This document shows positions 22,701-37,700 of a DNA stretch of 64,000 nucleotides, piece after piece. A program made the position numbers and the translations under genes. Positions within the stretch are counted from its first letter, which is position 1, and every line of letters begins with the position of its first letter. Under the pieces are notes generated by a model. It was not told where the DNA came from and searched no databases. It saw only the letters and a list, made by a program, of their open reading frames with translations. Source of the DNA: Juglans regia (lineage: Eukaryota; Streptophyta; Magnoliopsida; Fagales; Juglandaceae); contig NC_049905.1 of assembly GCF_001411555.2 (NCBI RefSeq), positions 1,240,001-1,304,000 of the forward strand, in the 5' to 3' direction.

Positions 22701-25700
22701 AGTTGAAAATATAATAAACAGGGTTGAGACAGAAAAGCAGACAGTCAGAAAAAGAGGACCCAAATGAATTCGGTGCTCCTCCTGCTACTGTATTATTTAT
22801 CGTAGTGCCATAAATGTAAGGTAATTGCCATTAATATCAAATTAATACAATGTGTCAACAATACAATCACATTTAGCTGCTGATAAGAGTCGTATGGTGT
22901 CTAAAAAGGTCTAAAGCGACTTGAGAACTTCTCAACCCTTGGTAATTTATGTTTTAGAAACCTGACCGGCCGCACAACAAAGTAAATCATAGTAACATCT
23001 AAAATTAAGTAGAAGCTAAAATTCATAAGCAAGACTGGAATTGGGAACATTACAAAGAAAGTTCAGTTTCTCACCATATGTTTTAACTTTTGGTAATAAA
23101 TTGGCCCCATGAAAATATATGCTTGCAGTGGGCAACCTGTGATACCTGGATAAGAAAAGGGACGTCCGTATGTTTTACTTCTATGCAAGTGTGAGCATAC
23201 AAACGCACAATAGTTATCCTATTCCAAGATCATCTTTCATGTAAGGAATTAGCCAATTAGGTAAAGCAAAAAATTTTAAAAAAAAATGCTGCTATTTGTA
23301 AGTTGCAGTATAACTTTATAAGTGGTAAAATGAAGGAAAAATCAACACCCACTTTCATAGTGGCAGAAAAAGAATGTCTCACGTGTAGCATGGGATAGGA
23401 TCTGAGATGAGGGAATATTTTCATCTGTCTCTTTTGCATAAAGGTCAAAAGACATTTAAATATCTATATGGTCATATAAAAGATTGCATAATTTGATTAC
23501 TCTTGTTAACGGAGATCCCACTAATATAAATGATAGTACCTTCTGCATTAAATATAGAATTCCAGGGTCTAATTTAATTGAAAACATGCTCACTTCACCC
23601 AACAGTTCAAGATTCTGAACCCACTGACCAACCAAGGTCCATGAGAAGAATTAAAATGAGTAATTTCGATAGGATTCAGAAACGACCATATGTTGCAGTG
23701 TAATAATTTTAAGAGGGCAGGGAAGAAAAACCTGAATAAAGGAAGTCCTTGCCATTGTAGCTAAAACCTTTATTCACAAGGGCTTCACTGACCCACAGCA
23801 AGAACAAAAGTCAGCAAAATGAGCTCTGGAAAACAGTATAACAGCATGCCAAACTGAAGAGGAAGAAAGCACCTTAGAGCTTCAACCGTATCTGCATGAC
23901 CACTTGGTTCCCCAAACGCACTGCCATAACGAAACCTACCCCATGAAACTCCAGCTTTACCCCCAAGAAGCTCTATCATCTTACCTACAGTCATTCGGCT
24001 GATGACAACAGAATATCAAACAGTTAACATCTTGAGAGGTTGCAATGTTACCAATGAGAAAAAATATGGAAGTTGCATGTTTAAACAACTGAAGAAAATA
24101 ATGGCAAATAAGCGACAGCAACTCCCAAAGCTTTTGCAAATAGAAAGTTCGTTATTTGTTTCCTCTAATCGACAAAAGCACAGCGTACCCACATTTCTTT
24201 GCATGCCAAGTGAAAAGGACAATGGTATCAGACTTCATTGTTCTCAACACACAGAGGCGGGAAAAAACAAAGACAACAAAGTTCCCATGGCCATTATTAT
24301 GTACTTTGAACTTGTAGTTTTCTAATAGTGAATACACCTCAAATTCAACCTCTGGAATTCAATTTATCAAAGGTAACACTACCAAGCTTTCCACCACTCA
24401 ACTTCTAATTGTTCTTTCTTTTGTTTGTCAAGGAACTACTAATGCTATTAAAGAAGAGGAGACCGCAAAATCAAGCATGAAAAACCTGGAAGCAAGAAAA
24501 AGGATGAAAAAGGTGGAAAAAAAGATAACACAGATGGTACCTAGGAAACCCATGAGGATTCATAATCAAATCAGGGCATATGCCACGTTCAGAAAAGGGG
24601 AAGTCTTCCTGCTGGATAATGGTGCCACAAACACCTTTTTGCCCATGTCTGCTGCTAAATTTGTCACCAACCTGAGGGGACATACATAAGAAAGAGGTCA
24701 TCCAAGAATATAAGATGATTGCAGCATCCATAGGCAGGATACATTAGAAACCTTTACCTCTGGCCTACGAGTATGACGGATTAAGAACTTGATACATAAA
24801 TTATTATTCTTCTCGTTAAAAAGAGCAACTCGATCCACCACACAAGACTCTCCTTCAGAACCCTTGAATGTTTGTATACTGGGCCTATATGCTCTGGATT
24901 TTAAAACAAAAGTAAGCAACCTGAAGCTAGCAGAAACCTAGCAAGAACTTTTGCCCAGAAGTGAATAACTAACCTATCTGGTAGTCCAGCTGGAGAAACC
25001 ATTGGCCCCCTTGTAATGATGGGGGACTCCTTATTGATATAAATGTCCCCTGGCCGAATGACTTCCCCAGGTGCAGCAATCCCATCGTCATCTAGGATCT
25101 AAATATGTACAAACCTATCAGAAGAGATGAAAATACAGGAAGTATTCAAAGAATAAATTTGTACTTGGGCTATGCCTATTCTCATTAATACAATCATTTA
25201 CTTATAAAAAAAGTATTCATAGAATAATTTTTCCGATAAGTATAATTTTTTTTTTATCGGCAAACAAAATTTTTTATTGATCAAAAGAGTAGGCAAAAGC
25301 ACCAAGTATACAGGATATTTTTCCGATAAGTATAACATTAAAAGAATATCATAACAAGAAAATAATCAAAGAAAAATGATAAAGAATGGTATCATAAGGA
25401 CTTGCAGAGACAATATGGCTTCCAAAGAAGCTACACTTGTTACAATGATATTACCTGCATCCTTCCTGCACCGTCTCCCTCTCTATTGGGTCTAATTATC
25501 CTGTCCTCTGTGTTATTTTCATACTTTTGTCTAATGGCAGAGCACCTGTTTGTAAGAGAAACATCTGAAATAAGCAACCGCAGCTATTACAATTACTTGG
25601 GCAATAAATAAAAAAATGCAAGGTGACATTTTGACAATAAATTCAGCAATCACTAAATGATATGACTCATACCTTTTCATAACGATACAGCGACCAAATC

Positions 25701-28700
25701 CACGATCTAAAGATGACTTGTTCATGACAATTGCATCCTCTATATCATAGCCACTATAGCTCATCACAGCAACAGTGGCATTCTGCCCCGCTCCAAGCTT
25801 ATCATATCCAACCTAAAAGAAAGGTGATTAGTTCATAGCCAATGACGTCCTGAAATACTCCAAAATAATTCATACCAACCAGCTCAATTGTCTTTGTTGT
25901 CAACAGAGGTCGTTGAGGATACACCAGTAGGTAAAGTAAGGTGTCCATCCGAGACAGCTACACACAAGAGATTAAGGCTGTTTTAGTTATACGCCAAACA
26001 GAATTGCCACTATAAAAGTGTCTCTCCGAGCAACTATGCATGACCAGAGAAGGGATATGACAAAAAAGAAAATATGAAGGGTTGTTACAACGCCACCAAG
26101 CAACCAATGTATCAGCTAACTTTATAACTTCAAAACCCAGAAAAGCCATAGGAAAGTGAAATGATCACTGAAAGAATAAAATAAATTGAGAAGATCTGCC
26201 CAACAAGGTCAGATGGAACTAGAAAATAACTAACGACGCGTGCCAATAGAACAGGCAGTATAGGATTGATAATGAATACTCGTAAACCCTCACCATTTAT
26301 ACTGAATTAAAATGGTTAAACGAAAAGCTAGTAGACGTTACATGTATTAGATCCAAATACATGAATCTGCCTGCTCGTATCTATGTGTACGTATATATAT
26401 TTGCATTATGTCATAATTTAAACAATTCAACATACATGAACAAATAGCCTTGTGATATCTTAGAGAACAACAATGCTATCAGTAACTTCTTTACGAACAA
26501 TTTGTTAATCTCACAATCAACAACATGCCGAGAGGCAAAAGAAAGACCAGTCGGACGCAGCTGAAAAAGCACAAAAATTGACATGACAAGTGATTTAAAA
26601 CTCAAAATAAGCAGTCAAGAATAAATATCTTGCCTGGTTATATGCAATATTCCCCATGGCTTGCTTCCCCATTGCACACTGTAGATGTATAGGAAGAAAT
26701 TTAAAAATACATTGGAAGATCTTAGTACACATTGAAATGCAGATTTTTTTTTTTTTTTTATAAGTAACATTGAAATGCAGAATTTAAGAGATCATTAGGA
26801 TAAATTAGTTATTAAAAACACCTGATAAGTATTTCTGGGTGACTGGTTATGATGAGGAAATGGAATAAGCCCAGCACAAACACCTAAGATGGTGAAAGGC
26901 TCTATTTCAATATGTGTGCTTTCTGGTGTTGCCTCTCCCTCATATAAAGCAATCTATGAAGCAGATAATTATGCAATAAGAGACATTGTATATCAAGTAT
27001 AGCAACAAAACACTGCAGGAGTTTGAAAGTTTTTTAGAAGTATCAAACCAAAGCATTGTTTTCCTCATTAACATCAAGATACTCTATCAAACCATCTCGT
27101 AAAAAATCATCAAAGGTGCGAACTCCATCCTAAACAGGAAAAAAAAAAAAAAAAATCAGTTTCGAGATACTCATCCTTTTATTTAGAACAAGGCATATAT
27201 CACACTTACCAACAACTCTTTCATATGATGTTCTTTGATCCTTGATATGCCCTTGTCAGCAATGACAAGTGGACGACAAACTCTTCCTCCATCAGAAGCA
27301 ATGTAAACACAGCGCTGAAAACATTTTTTCCCCTCAATTATGATTATTTACCGGAAAAGCAATGCACCAAAAAAAGTAGCAGAGGGAAGTAATGAAATAA
27401 AATGTTATCTCCTTTTTATGTAACTAGGTGTATGCTGTTTGTATACCTCCTGTGTACTTGAGCTATGCCTATTTACTTCTATTAATAAAATGTTATCTTA
27501 TAAAAAAAAAGTAATGAAATAACCCCCCTTGAGATTATATAGGTAACCTAATGGATTTGTTTAAAAGCCAATAAAGACAGATCACAGTGAAAACAGCAAA
27601 ACAAAAGTAGATTATTTTTTTGATAAGCAAAACAAAAGTAGATTATAACCAGAACCAAAATGTTGCTACAACGGATATTTTTCATTTACAGAATGAATAA
27701 TGAAAAACACTTCCAAGAATGTCTTACAGTGTTTGGACAGATAAGAAGAAGAGAATCGTCGTATTTTTTTTTTTTTTTTTTTGGTAAGTAAAAATTTCAT
27801 CGTATTTTTTTTATAGGTATGTAAGGATCCATTATAAGGATGTTATTGATCTTCTATACCAGTTTGAATGTATTCAGCATCAGGATTAAAAGTTTCTCCC
27901 ATATTTTCACATCCATTAATCAACAGCCGTTTTGGTGGATCTTGAATAGCATAGGATGCCATTTGGGGGCATATACATATCAAAACAAACCCCAAATCCA
28001 CTGCCATCCCACTTTTTTAATCTGTCAATGCAATAGGATCCATTTCTCTATGAGATAGCACATCCATGCTGCTATACTCTTAACATACATAATCGAAATA
28101 TTTCAAGTCCATTTGGTATTTGATATGAAAACAATATTTAATTTGCATAACAGATCATTCAGAATTGAAAAGGCAGTATCCAAGCCCATTTGGTATTTGA
28201 TATGAAAACAATATTTAATTTGCATAACAGATCATTCAGAATTGAAAAGGCAGTATCCCTTGCCAAACTAATTAGGGCCCTATTTATGGCCCTTTTAACC
28301 AATGACAAGAACTACACTTGGTGGCCTGTTTTCAAGGTTATTTGAGGTAAGATTTTTTTCACCCAATTTTGTAGGCTAAGTTTTTGTTCTCACCAATGTT
28401 TTGGTTATGTGGCACTATCTGAAACATAAACTTTTTACACCTTTAAAGAATGAAAACATATCATCATGTAATGAAATATACAGGACAACACAATGATAAA
28501 CCTACAACTCCATACTAAATGAAGGGTAGTTCCATAAAATTGAAATTCATTTTCAATGTAGTGGCATGCTGGCATTGATTGATTATGAAATGAGTTGTAA
28601 AAGAGTGGTAAGAGGGTTGTAGGTGTATCGTTACCCTAAAATGATAGTTTCAGAAGAACTTACCTGCTTCTCATTGACAAAGACACTTACGAACTCGCCA

Positions 28701-31700
28701 ATTTTGCCAGCTCTCCGTAACTTTCTCATAACTGTAGCAAAATGCTAAAAAAGAACTAAAATATTATAGGTATGAGAGAAGAAAACTTTACAAATACTCC
28801 TCTTGATAGAATACAGCAATACCTGTGGCCTCCGATGCTTGCCAAGGATCAGCCCATTAAATATAACTAAAAAGGAATTCGGTGCATGAAGCTCTTCTCC
28901 AGATAGTAGTTCCAAGTCTTCAACTCCCAAACAGTAGCACTATCACAACCATTAATTAAGGATAAAAATGATAGGCAACATAAAAACAATTAAAGCTTAT
29001 TTTGAGTAAACTCCATATCACCACGGTGGATTTTATCATAGAAGCATAACTAGTAATCAAGTAATTGCATGGACTATAGGACTATGTGGAAGCTCCCTTC
29101 AAATCAAAATCTATTTGGGATCGTATCATTGAGAAGATGGAATGCCGCTTGGCAAGATGGAAGGGTGGTAGAACTAGATTTATTAAGAGTACAATATCAA
29201 ACTTGTCTACCCATTATGTCTTTCTCCCCCTCCCTGTAGGTGTTTGCAACCGCTTCAAGAAGATGTAGCGACATTTTTTGTGGTAGGGGCAGGTTTAGAA
29301 TTCCATGTGATGAAGTGGTTCGGGGTGTGTTTGCCAGTTGCAGAAGGTGTTTTAGGGGTAAGATTTTTTTTTTTTATATATATATTATATATATATATAT
29401 GTATATGTCGGGGAACCTCTCCAAGGCAAGGCCCTTCGGATCCACCCCTACAGAGTAAACATCAGTCCCTTGCACTGCACCCTCAGAAGTTTCCTTACAA
29501 GGAACTGGTTAAATCGCTGCCTTTTCACCAGGGGGTGTGGCCCTAAAGGATTATTTGCACCTATGAGGTGTTGAATCTTAGACCTTGAAGGAAGTGATAT
29601 CCCAAGACCAAGTCCTTCACCACTTGGGCCATCCCCTTGGGGTTGGTAAGAAATTTAATTCTCTTCAATTGAGCACTCTTGGCTATGGCTATATGATCAT
29701 GAAAGAAAGAGCCTTTGGAGGATGCTAGTGGACACAGAGTGCAAGATTTTGGAAGGAGCTTGGTGTTCTCGATAATTATTGAAAGATGTAGAATACTATG
29801 TACAAATCATTAAGCATTATATTCCATGCACAAATCATTCATACATCTAAGTGGTCACTTCAAGATTAAATGGGTAGTTTATGTGTCAGCTTCACATAAA
29901 ACTAGTAGAAAGTGGCCTAGTTGTTGAGAAATCCCATTCTGTCCACTCAGACAGTGTGGGAGGCCTGGGTAACTTAGAGGAGGGTACACTGGACAGGGCT
30001 CTGGTTGTTTTCAAGGCTACAAGGGGAGAGGTGATGATGGTTGAAAGTCGGGTGGACACCAGAAGGGGCAAGTCCTCTGTTGAGGGGACAGAACCTCCTC
30101 CATTAAACTTGTTTCATCCGAGGGTGTCAGATTGGATAATTCAGAAAGCCATAGAGATCAAGCATTGTGTGGGGATAACATGTGAGGGTTTTGAAGAAGA
30201 ATTCTTGGCGTTACTCACAATTATTGAAGCTGGAGGTGCGCAATCTATAGCGGATCCTTCTCTTAATTTGGACAAAAAAAGAGAGAGAACTCAAAAGGCT
30301 AACATGGGCTATGAATGATGATTTTGGGCGTCTCAAGGGATGGGTAACGACAAATCCTATATGAAGCCAAAAATAATATCTTGAAACGTAAGGGGGCTGA
30401 ATGAGCACAACAAACAGCTCCAAACCGGAAATTTACTTCGTCAATGGCAACATGATATCAGACAAAGCTAGAATTTATTACAAGGAAAATAGTTCCAAGT
30501 TTGTGGAGGGAACATCATGTTGGATGGTCGTATCTGCCTTCTAAAGGAGCATCTGGAGGTTTTCTTATTATGTTCGATAAACGGGTGGTGGAAAGGTTAG
30601 AGGACTGTGTGGGTGAATTCACTGTGGCATGCTCCTTTGAGAATGTAGAGGATGGTTTCTAGTGGGCTTTCGCAAGAGTCTACGGTCCTAATATTGATGC
30701 AGAAAGAAGGTTTTTGTGGGAAGAACTGACGGGACTTCTTAGTTGGTGGAAGTTACCAAGTTGCATAGGGGTGACTTCAATGTCTCTCGTTTCCCAAGTG
30801 AGAGATCAGGTATGTCCAACATCACACCCACTATGAGGGATTTTTCTGACTTCATTTTAGAACAGGCCCTTATGGATATTCTATTAACGGGATGGTTGTG
30901 CACTTGGTCTAACACTCGTGAACACCCATCCTGGTTGAGAATTGATAGATTTTTGCTAACTCCAGAATGAGAGTTACATTTTCCGGAGGTAACTTAGAGA
31001 AGACTACCTAGGGTATGCTCAGATCACTTCCCCATCTTTTTAGACTGTGGAGGCATCCAAAGAGGCAGAAGGTATTTTAAATTCAAAAATATGTGGCTTA
31101 AATCTTATGGTTTTGTAGACAGAGTATGACAATGGTGGTCTTCTTATGATTTTCAAGGCTATCCAAGCTTCCTAATGGCAAAAAAGCTAAAAGCGTTGAA
31201 ACAAGATTTGAAGCAATAGAATGAACAAGTATTTGGCAATGTAGTTCTACAGCGATGTTCCCTTCTAAAGGAGCTATAGGGGTTGAAGGGAGAGGAGGAA
31301 GCTAGAACTCTTTCTGAATCCGAAACAACTCGCAAGAGTCAGATACTTACAGAACTTGAAAGAGTCATATAGATAGAAGAGATCTCTTGGAGATAGAAAT
31401 CAAAGGTAGTATGGCTTAAGGAGGGAGACAAGTGCACAAAGTTCTTCCATAGAGTGGCTAATTCACACCAGAGGAACAACGCTATTGATATGTTGATGAT
31501 AAATGGAGCAATTCTTCGGATTAGTTAATCATCAAGAACTACATTGCACAATATTATGAACCTCTACCAGCTGAACAACAATCATGGAGACTGACAGTAG
31601 GTGGTTTGACTTTTTTTGTACTAGATCCACAATGTGCAGGGTGGCTTGAGAGGCCCTTTGAAGAAGAAGAAGTATGCAAAGTTGTTCGAGGTATGGCTAG

Positions 31701-34700
31701 TGACAAGGCTTCAGGCCCTAATGGTTTCACAATGAGCTTTTTCCAAACCTGTTGAGAAGTGTTAAAGGGAAAATTCCATAGTAATGCTAGTTTTAAAAAA
31801 AGCCTGATAGCTACCTTTTTAGCAGTTATTCCCAAGAAGGTGGGATCATTGGATCTTCGAGACTATCGTCCCATTAGCCTCGTGAATGGGGTTTACAAGA
31901 TTTTATCCAAGGTGCTAGCGAACCGATTGAGTACGGTGATGGAAAAGTTAATCTCGAAGGTGCAAAATGCATTTGTCAAAGGCATACAAATTCAGGATTT
32001 GGTCTTAATTTCTAATGAAGTGTTGGATGGACGACTCAAATCTCGAGAACCGGGGTTACTTTGAAAACTAGATATGGAAAAAACCTATGATCATATAAAT
32101 GGGAAGTTCTTACTTTATGTACTTACAATATGTGGTTTTGGTGAGAAATGGCAGAATTGGGTAGAATTTTGCATGTCAACAGTTCGCTTTTCTATTTTGG
32201 TAAATGGTTCACCAGTGGGTTTTTTTTACTCATCGCGTGGCTTGAGACAGGGGGGTCCGCTCTCTTCCTTACTCTTTTTATTTGTTATGGAAGCTCTCAA
32301 CAAGATGATTGTGAGCCTTGTGGAAGGTGGGTTTCTTTATGGTTTTTCGGTGGGGAATGGTAATTATGGCTCTATTAATGTTTCTCACCTCTTGTTTGCA
32401 AATGATACTCTCATGTTCTGCGGAACAAATCTCGGGCATATCCAATCTGTGAGGGCTCTATTTCTCTGCTTCAAAGCTGTCTCAAGTTTGAAAGTTAACC
32501 TCTCAAAGTCTGAACGGGTACCCGTGGGGACTGTTCCCGAAGTAGCAGTTCTAGCCTCCCTCTTGGGATGTAGGGTATCTTCTCTACCGCTGAAGTATCT
32601 TGGCTTACCTTTGGGTGCTCCCTTTAAAACAGAGCAGATTTGGAATGTAGTGATTGAGAAAGTGGAACGTAGACTGGCATCTTGGAAGAGGTTGTATTTG
32701 TCTAAAGGTGGTAGGCTCACCTTGATTAAAAGTACTCTTACCAACTTACCCACCTATTTTTTGTCCTTGCTCCCGCTACCAGCAAAGGTTGCCAACTGTA
32801 TTGAGAAGCTACAACACGACTTTTTGTGGAGTGGTTTGGGAGATAAGTTCAAGTTCCATTTGGTTAACTAGTCAATGGTTTGTACTCCAATCTCTGGGGG
32901 TGGATTGAGGATTCGTAACTTGATGAAGTTCAACCAAGCTCTATTGGGTAAATGGTTGTGACAGTACAACAAGAAAGCAGGGCCTTGTGGAAGACTGTTA
33001 TAGATGCACAGGTTGGGGAGGCATGGGGTGGTGGTTGTTCAAATGAGGTACGTGGCCCATATGGGGTGGGTCTATGGAAATACATAAGGAAGGGTTGAGA
33101 GTTCTTCTAGAGACATACACATATTGTAGTGGGTGACAGCTCTCGTGTCAAATTTTGGTATGACAACTAGCATGGCGAACGAAGTCTCCAAGACACTTTC
33201 CCTGCCATATATGGGCTTGCACGAGTGCAGGATGCAACGATAGTGAAACACTTCCTTTTTTCTCGTAGCTCCCCTCAATGGAATGTTGATTTCATTAGGA
33301 CAACTCAAGACTAGGAGTTGGAGGAGATCATAGAGTTCTATGCGGCACTGTATTCCGTACGTATGAACGAGGGTACCATGATCGGATGATTTGGAGCCCT
33401 TTCACGAAAGGTAAATTCACAGTCAGATCACTCCACAAAGTTTTAAAGAGTCTAGGCATGCACACATTTCCATGGAAGAGCATTTGGCAGACGGAAACTC
33501 CTTCCAAAGCCGTTTTTTTCGTTTGGACAGCAGTATTGGGCAAAATTCTCACCATAAATAGCTTAAGGAAACGTCGGATAATGGTGTTGGACTAAGAAAG
33601 AGGGTGAATCAGTAGACCATCTGTTTCTACACTGCAAGGTGGCGAGGACCTTGTGGGATTATTTTTTTACAGGAATTGGGATATCTTGGGTCATGCCTTT
33701 TAGATTGGTGGATTTTCTAGCTAGCTGGAGAGGTCTCCGAGGGAATTCACAAGTCGCAACAATTTGGAAAATGGTCCCTATTTGCATGTGTTGGTGTATA
33801 TGGCAGGAACGAAATGATAGAAGCTTCGAAAACTGCGATAAGACAATGGAGGAGCTGAAAGTCTTTTTCTTTAAAACATTGTTCTCATGGGTGGGGGGGC
33901 CATTGTTTGTAATGGACTAAGTGTCCATGACTTTTTACTATCAATTGTAAACTCTAGTTAGGTATTTCTCATGTATAGTGTATACTCCCTGTGTACTTGG
34001 GCTTGCCTACTTTTATGAATAAAATACTTTGATTACCGATTAAAAAAAAAAAAGAAGCCATCACTTTCATCTGAGTCGATTTAAGCAAACAAATTTTACA
34101 TGATTAAACTTTCCAGCAAATCTTCACAAATAAAAACATACCAGAGAAATTAATGGGCCCTCCTCTTCATCAGTTGTAACATGAGTCATCAAGGCCAAGT
34201 TTTTTACCAGTCCACAAGCTTCACCTTCGGGAGTATCACATGGGCAAAGCATGCCCCACTGTAACAAAGTGAAATAGCACAGAGAAATATTAATGCTTAA
34301 ATATACAGTTACAGAAATCGAACTAACAATTTATGATGCAAAACCTTTGCCACCACAAAATATTGAATTAGTGCTGAATGCTTTTAACGTCAACTCAAAC
34401 ATTTCAAGCTCACCTGACTAGGCTGCAAAGCTCGAGGTCCACTTACTTTTCTGGACTTCTCAAATTGTGGTGAGATTCTTGTCATGTGTCCCAAAGTCCC
34501 AATAAAGGATAGCCTAGCTAACACCTATAACCAGATAATTTTTCTCAGTCCAGGATATTTAAATAAATTTGTGATAGCCTACAAAAGAAAATATAAATGA
34601 AATGCGATATGATATACGACAAAAGCTAGGATAAAAATTTAGGACAACATACGACAGGAATGTGTCATGCACACACTCATTAATGTGGTAAATTATTGTC

Positions 34701-37700
34701 TAAAATATATATCGAACAACACAGCAAGGTTTGAATAAATAAAATATGAATATTCAGGACTAATGCCTAAATTTCAAACTTCATCTAAGCATAGTACAAG
34801 TTTTAAGTGTGTTCTTTCTCTATGGCTGCTACCAAACAAAATGAACATAAAAACCTAGTGGCCGATATCTTGACACGTTAGTAGAACCCAAACAATGTCA
34901 ACTTCTTTTTCTCTGCAACCGTTCAAACTTAAAGAGAAGGAGACAGAATGCAAAAATACTTAGACAGGAAGGAATCTAATTCCACCAGAAACCAAACAGA
35001 GCTTGAAAAAGAAAACTAATAAATCTGATCCTTCACATGCTTGGACAATTAAGTGCTGAGCATTACTAAACCATGTTATTCAGGAGGATGAAATCAAATG
35101 GAGAGGAAACAAAGCATCGGCCCAAGATGCTCTCCTTTAATTTCTCATTTACTTTGACCATAACAATTTATGTTAACATCGGTATGCCTATTGCAGAACA
35201 TAACAAGAAATCCAAAATGCACCTACATGTACCCAACATATCCCTGGACTACGTGCCATATCCTATAGAAATCTGAGAGTAATACCATTTTTATTGCTTT
35301 CTATTTTTTAATGACATGGCAGGTATTTGACACATATTCCGCATATATAGGTCACATGGTACATGGTACAGTTGCACAGAAGGGCAGTGTTTGTTGCACC
35401 TGCTCTTGATAGGAAGGAGCAGGCATAAAAAAATAATGAATATAAAAGGAGATGTGGGATATAAACAACCTGTGTCATGCCTTTCCTGTCCATCCTGAAC
35501 CGTTTGACATTGAAGTTACCAGTAGAAAGAGTCCTTTCTAGGCCAGCAGAAATACTGTCTCCGCGAACATACTACGCAACATATCACCAAAAAAAAGTAA
35601 GAAAAAGAAACAACACGAGAACTTTTTTTATAAGGACACATCAGAAAAAACTATTCCAAGAAGAATTCAGAAACTTGCCATAAAATGGAATGATAAAACT
35701 GAGATCTTGATTCCAAATAGAAATAAGATGACTTATATCCAAAGCATTTAGACAGAACTAAGATGCAAGTACTGGCATGAAATCATAATCAATGCAGATG
35801 ACACCTACATAACAATACAGGAAGACACGCTATTGTTTAAGCTAAAATAGTCTAAGGAAAAGATGTAACAACCACATTAACAAAATCCTCTCTCTCTCTC
35901 TGATATCCCTGACTGAGTATATGAGAGCAGTGAATGTGATACTACATTGCCTGTGAGAGAGAAGTTATTGCCCTTTATAATGATTCCAAGGAGCTTCAGC
36001 TGTAAAATTGACTAATCCTTTTAGAGTATAAGCCCAGATGTAAGAGAAGTTATATTGGATTTTTCTGATGTAAGAGATCTGGAGTGCATTCGATTACCTA
36101 AATTACTAACACAACCTGTTGCTTTATGTGAAGGGGCATGCATCATCAATCTTGACAAGGCATCATATTCCATCATAGACTGTCCCTAATAGATAAAGAC
36201 ACCCAGTATTCCCTTACAATTCACCTAATTTTAATTAAAATGAAAAAAAAATTATGAAATCTAAGCCTCATGGAGATCATGTAGCATTTGCCAGTTACAT
36301 TTGATCTAAAAATTTTAATCGCAGAACAGCTTATCACAAACAAATACTTGATTTTGGCACAATTTCCAAAACTTACTTGCAATGGGTCAAATCGGCTAGA
36401 CCTGCTCAGTCTTGCCATATTCATGTCCATCCTCTTCTTAACTTCTTCAATCATCGACTTGAACAAATCCTATATACCAAGAGAGATAAGAAACAAAGAA
36501 GAAAAAATTGGTAAAAGGTGACCAATGGTGTATATAACATTCCAGCTATATATGAATCTGAATACTGGTACCTCAAAGAGAAGAGAAATTAACTGGCCAG
36601 ATAATTCCAACCGTTTGTTTCCCACATAATCCTACAAGAGCAACGAAAACAATCCTTTTAGGATCTATTCACACGCCTACCTAGCATACAAAGATATATC
36701 AGCCTACATTACCATGCTAAAACAGTTAAATATAATAGCAGACAGGGACGATGAATAAAATATCAAAGTACCTAATTTGAAAGGATAGGGCAGTATCAGC
36801 ATTTTTTGCTTTTACATGGCAAGATTTCAACCAAAGACATGCCTCAGCCCCAAATGCAACCCTTTAACATGTGAGCCAAAGCACAATGACACAGATATCA
36901 ACATGGAGAAGTGTTCAATGTTAAAAGTTTTTTGGAAAGCTGCAATTGAGAGTTTAATGGGATAGAGTGGATTTGCTGGGGAAGTTCCATTGTGTTTGTA
37001 AAAAAAACCACAGAAGTAACAAACAAAATTTCAAATTGTTAGAGCTTCCAACCTCTTTTTATTTTTATTTTTTATAAGTAAACGATTGAGGAGATGCAAT
37101 CAGTGCTTGGGTTTTCTTGTGTAGTCTTTGAAGAACAGGTTAGAGCCCTTCTCATAGCCATTGAAGATAGTCGTTCGAAGTCGGCCACGAAGCGAGAAAG
37201 GGAACTTAAAAGGCTCTCGTGCTCTATTAATTATGAAGGTAAGGAGGGGGCAGGCGGAAGGGATAGATTGAAAGGAAGGGGCACTCTTTGTAATTATGAA
37301 GCTGAAGATCCAATCATGAAATGTGCGGGGGCTGAATGATTGTAATAAGCGTCTTCGCATAAGATCCTTATTGTGGTCATGGAGGTGGATGTTGTGTGTT
37401 TTCAAGAAACAAAGTTGAGGGTTGTGGATAGAAGAATCATCCGTAGTTTGTGGGGGTGTTCGTATGTGGGTTGGTCTTATTTGGCATCGTTGGGTGCTTC
37501 CGGTGGTGTCCTTTTAATGTGGGATAAAAGAGTGGTAGAGACGGTTAAGGAATGTGTTGGGAACTTCTTGATTGCCAGTCATTTCAAAAATACGATTAAT
37601 GGATGGGAGTGGGCGTTTGCGGGCATTTATGGTCCAAATTTGGATAGAGATAGGAGGCGACTTTGGGAAGAGTTGGCAGGGCTAATTTATTTATGGAAGG

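Noticed and set aside
32385..32753. Minus-strand open frame inside LINE B
   Set aside because: Shadow of the reverse-transcriptase frame.
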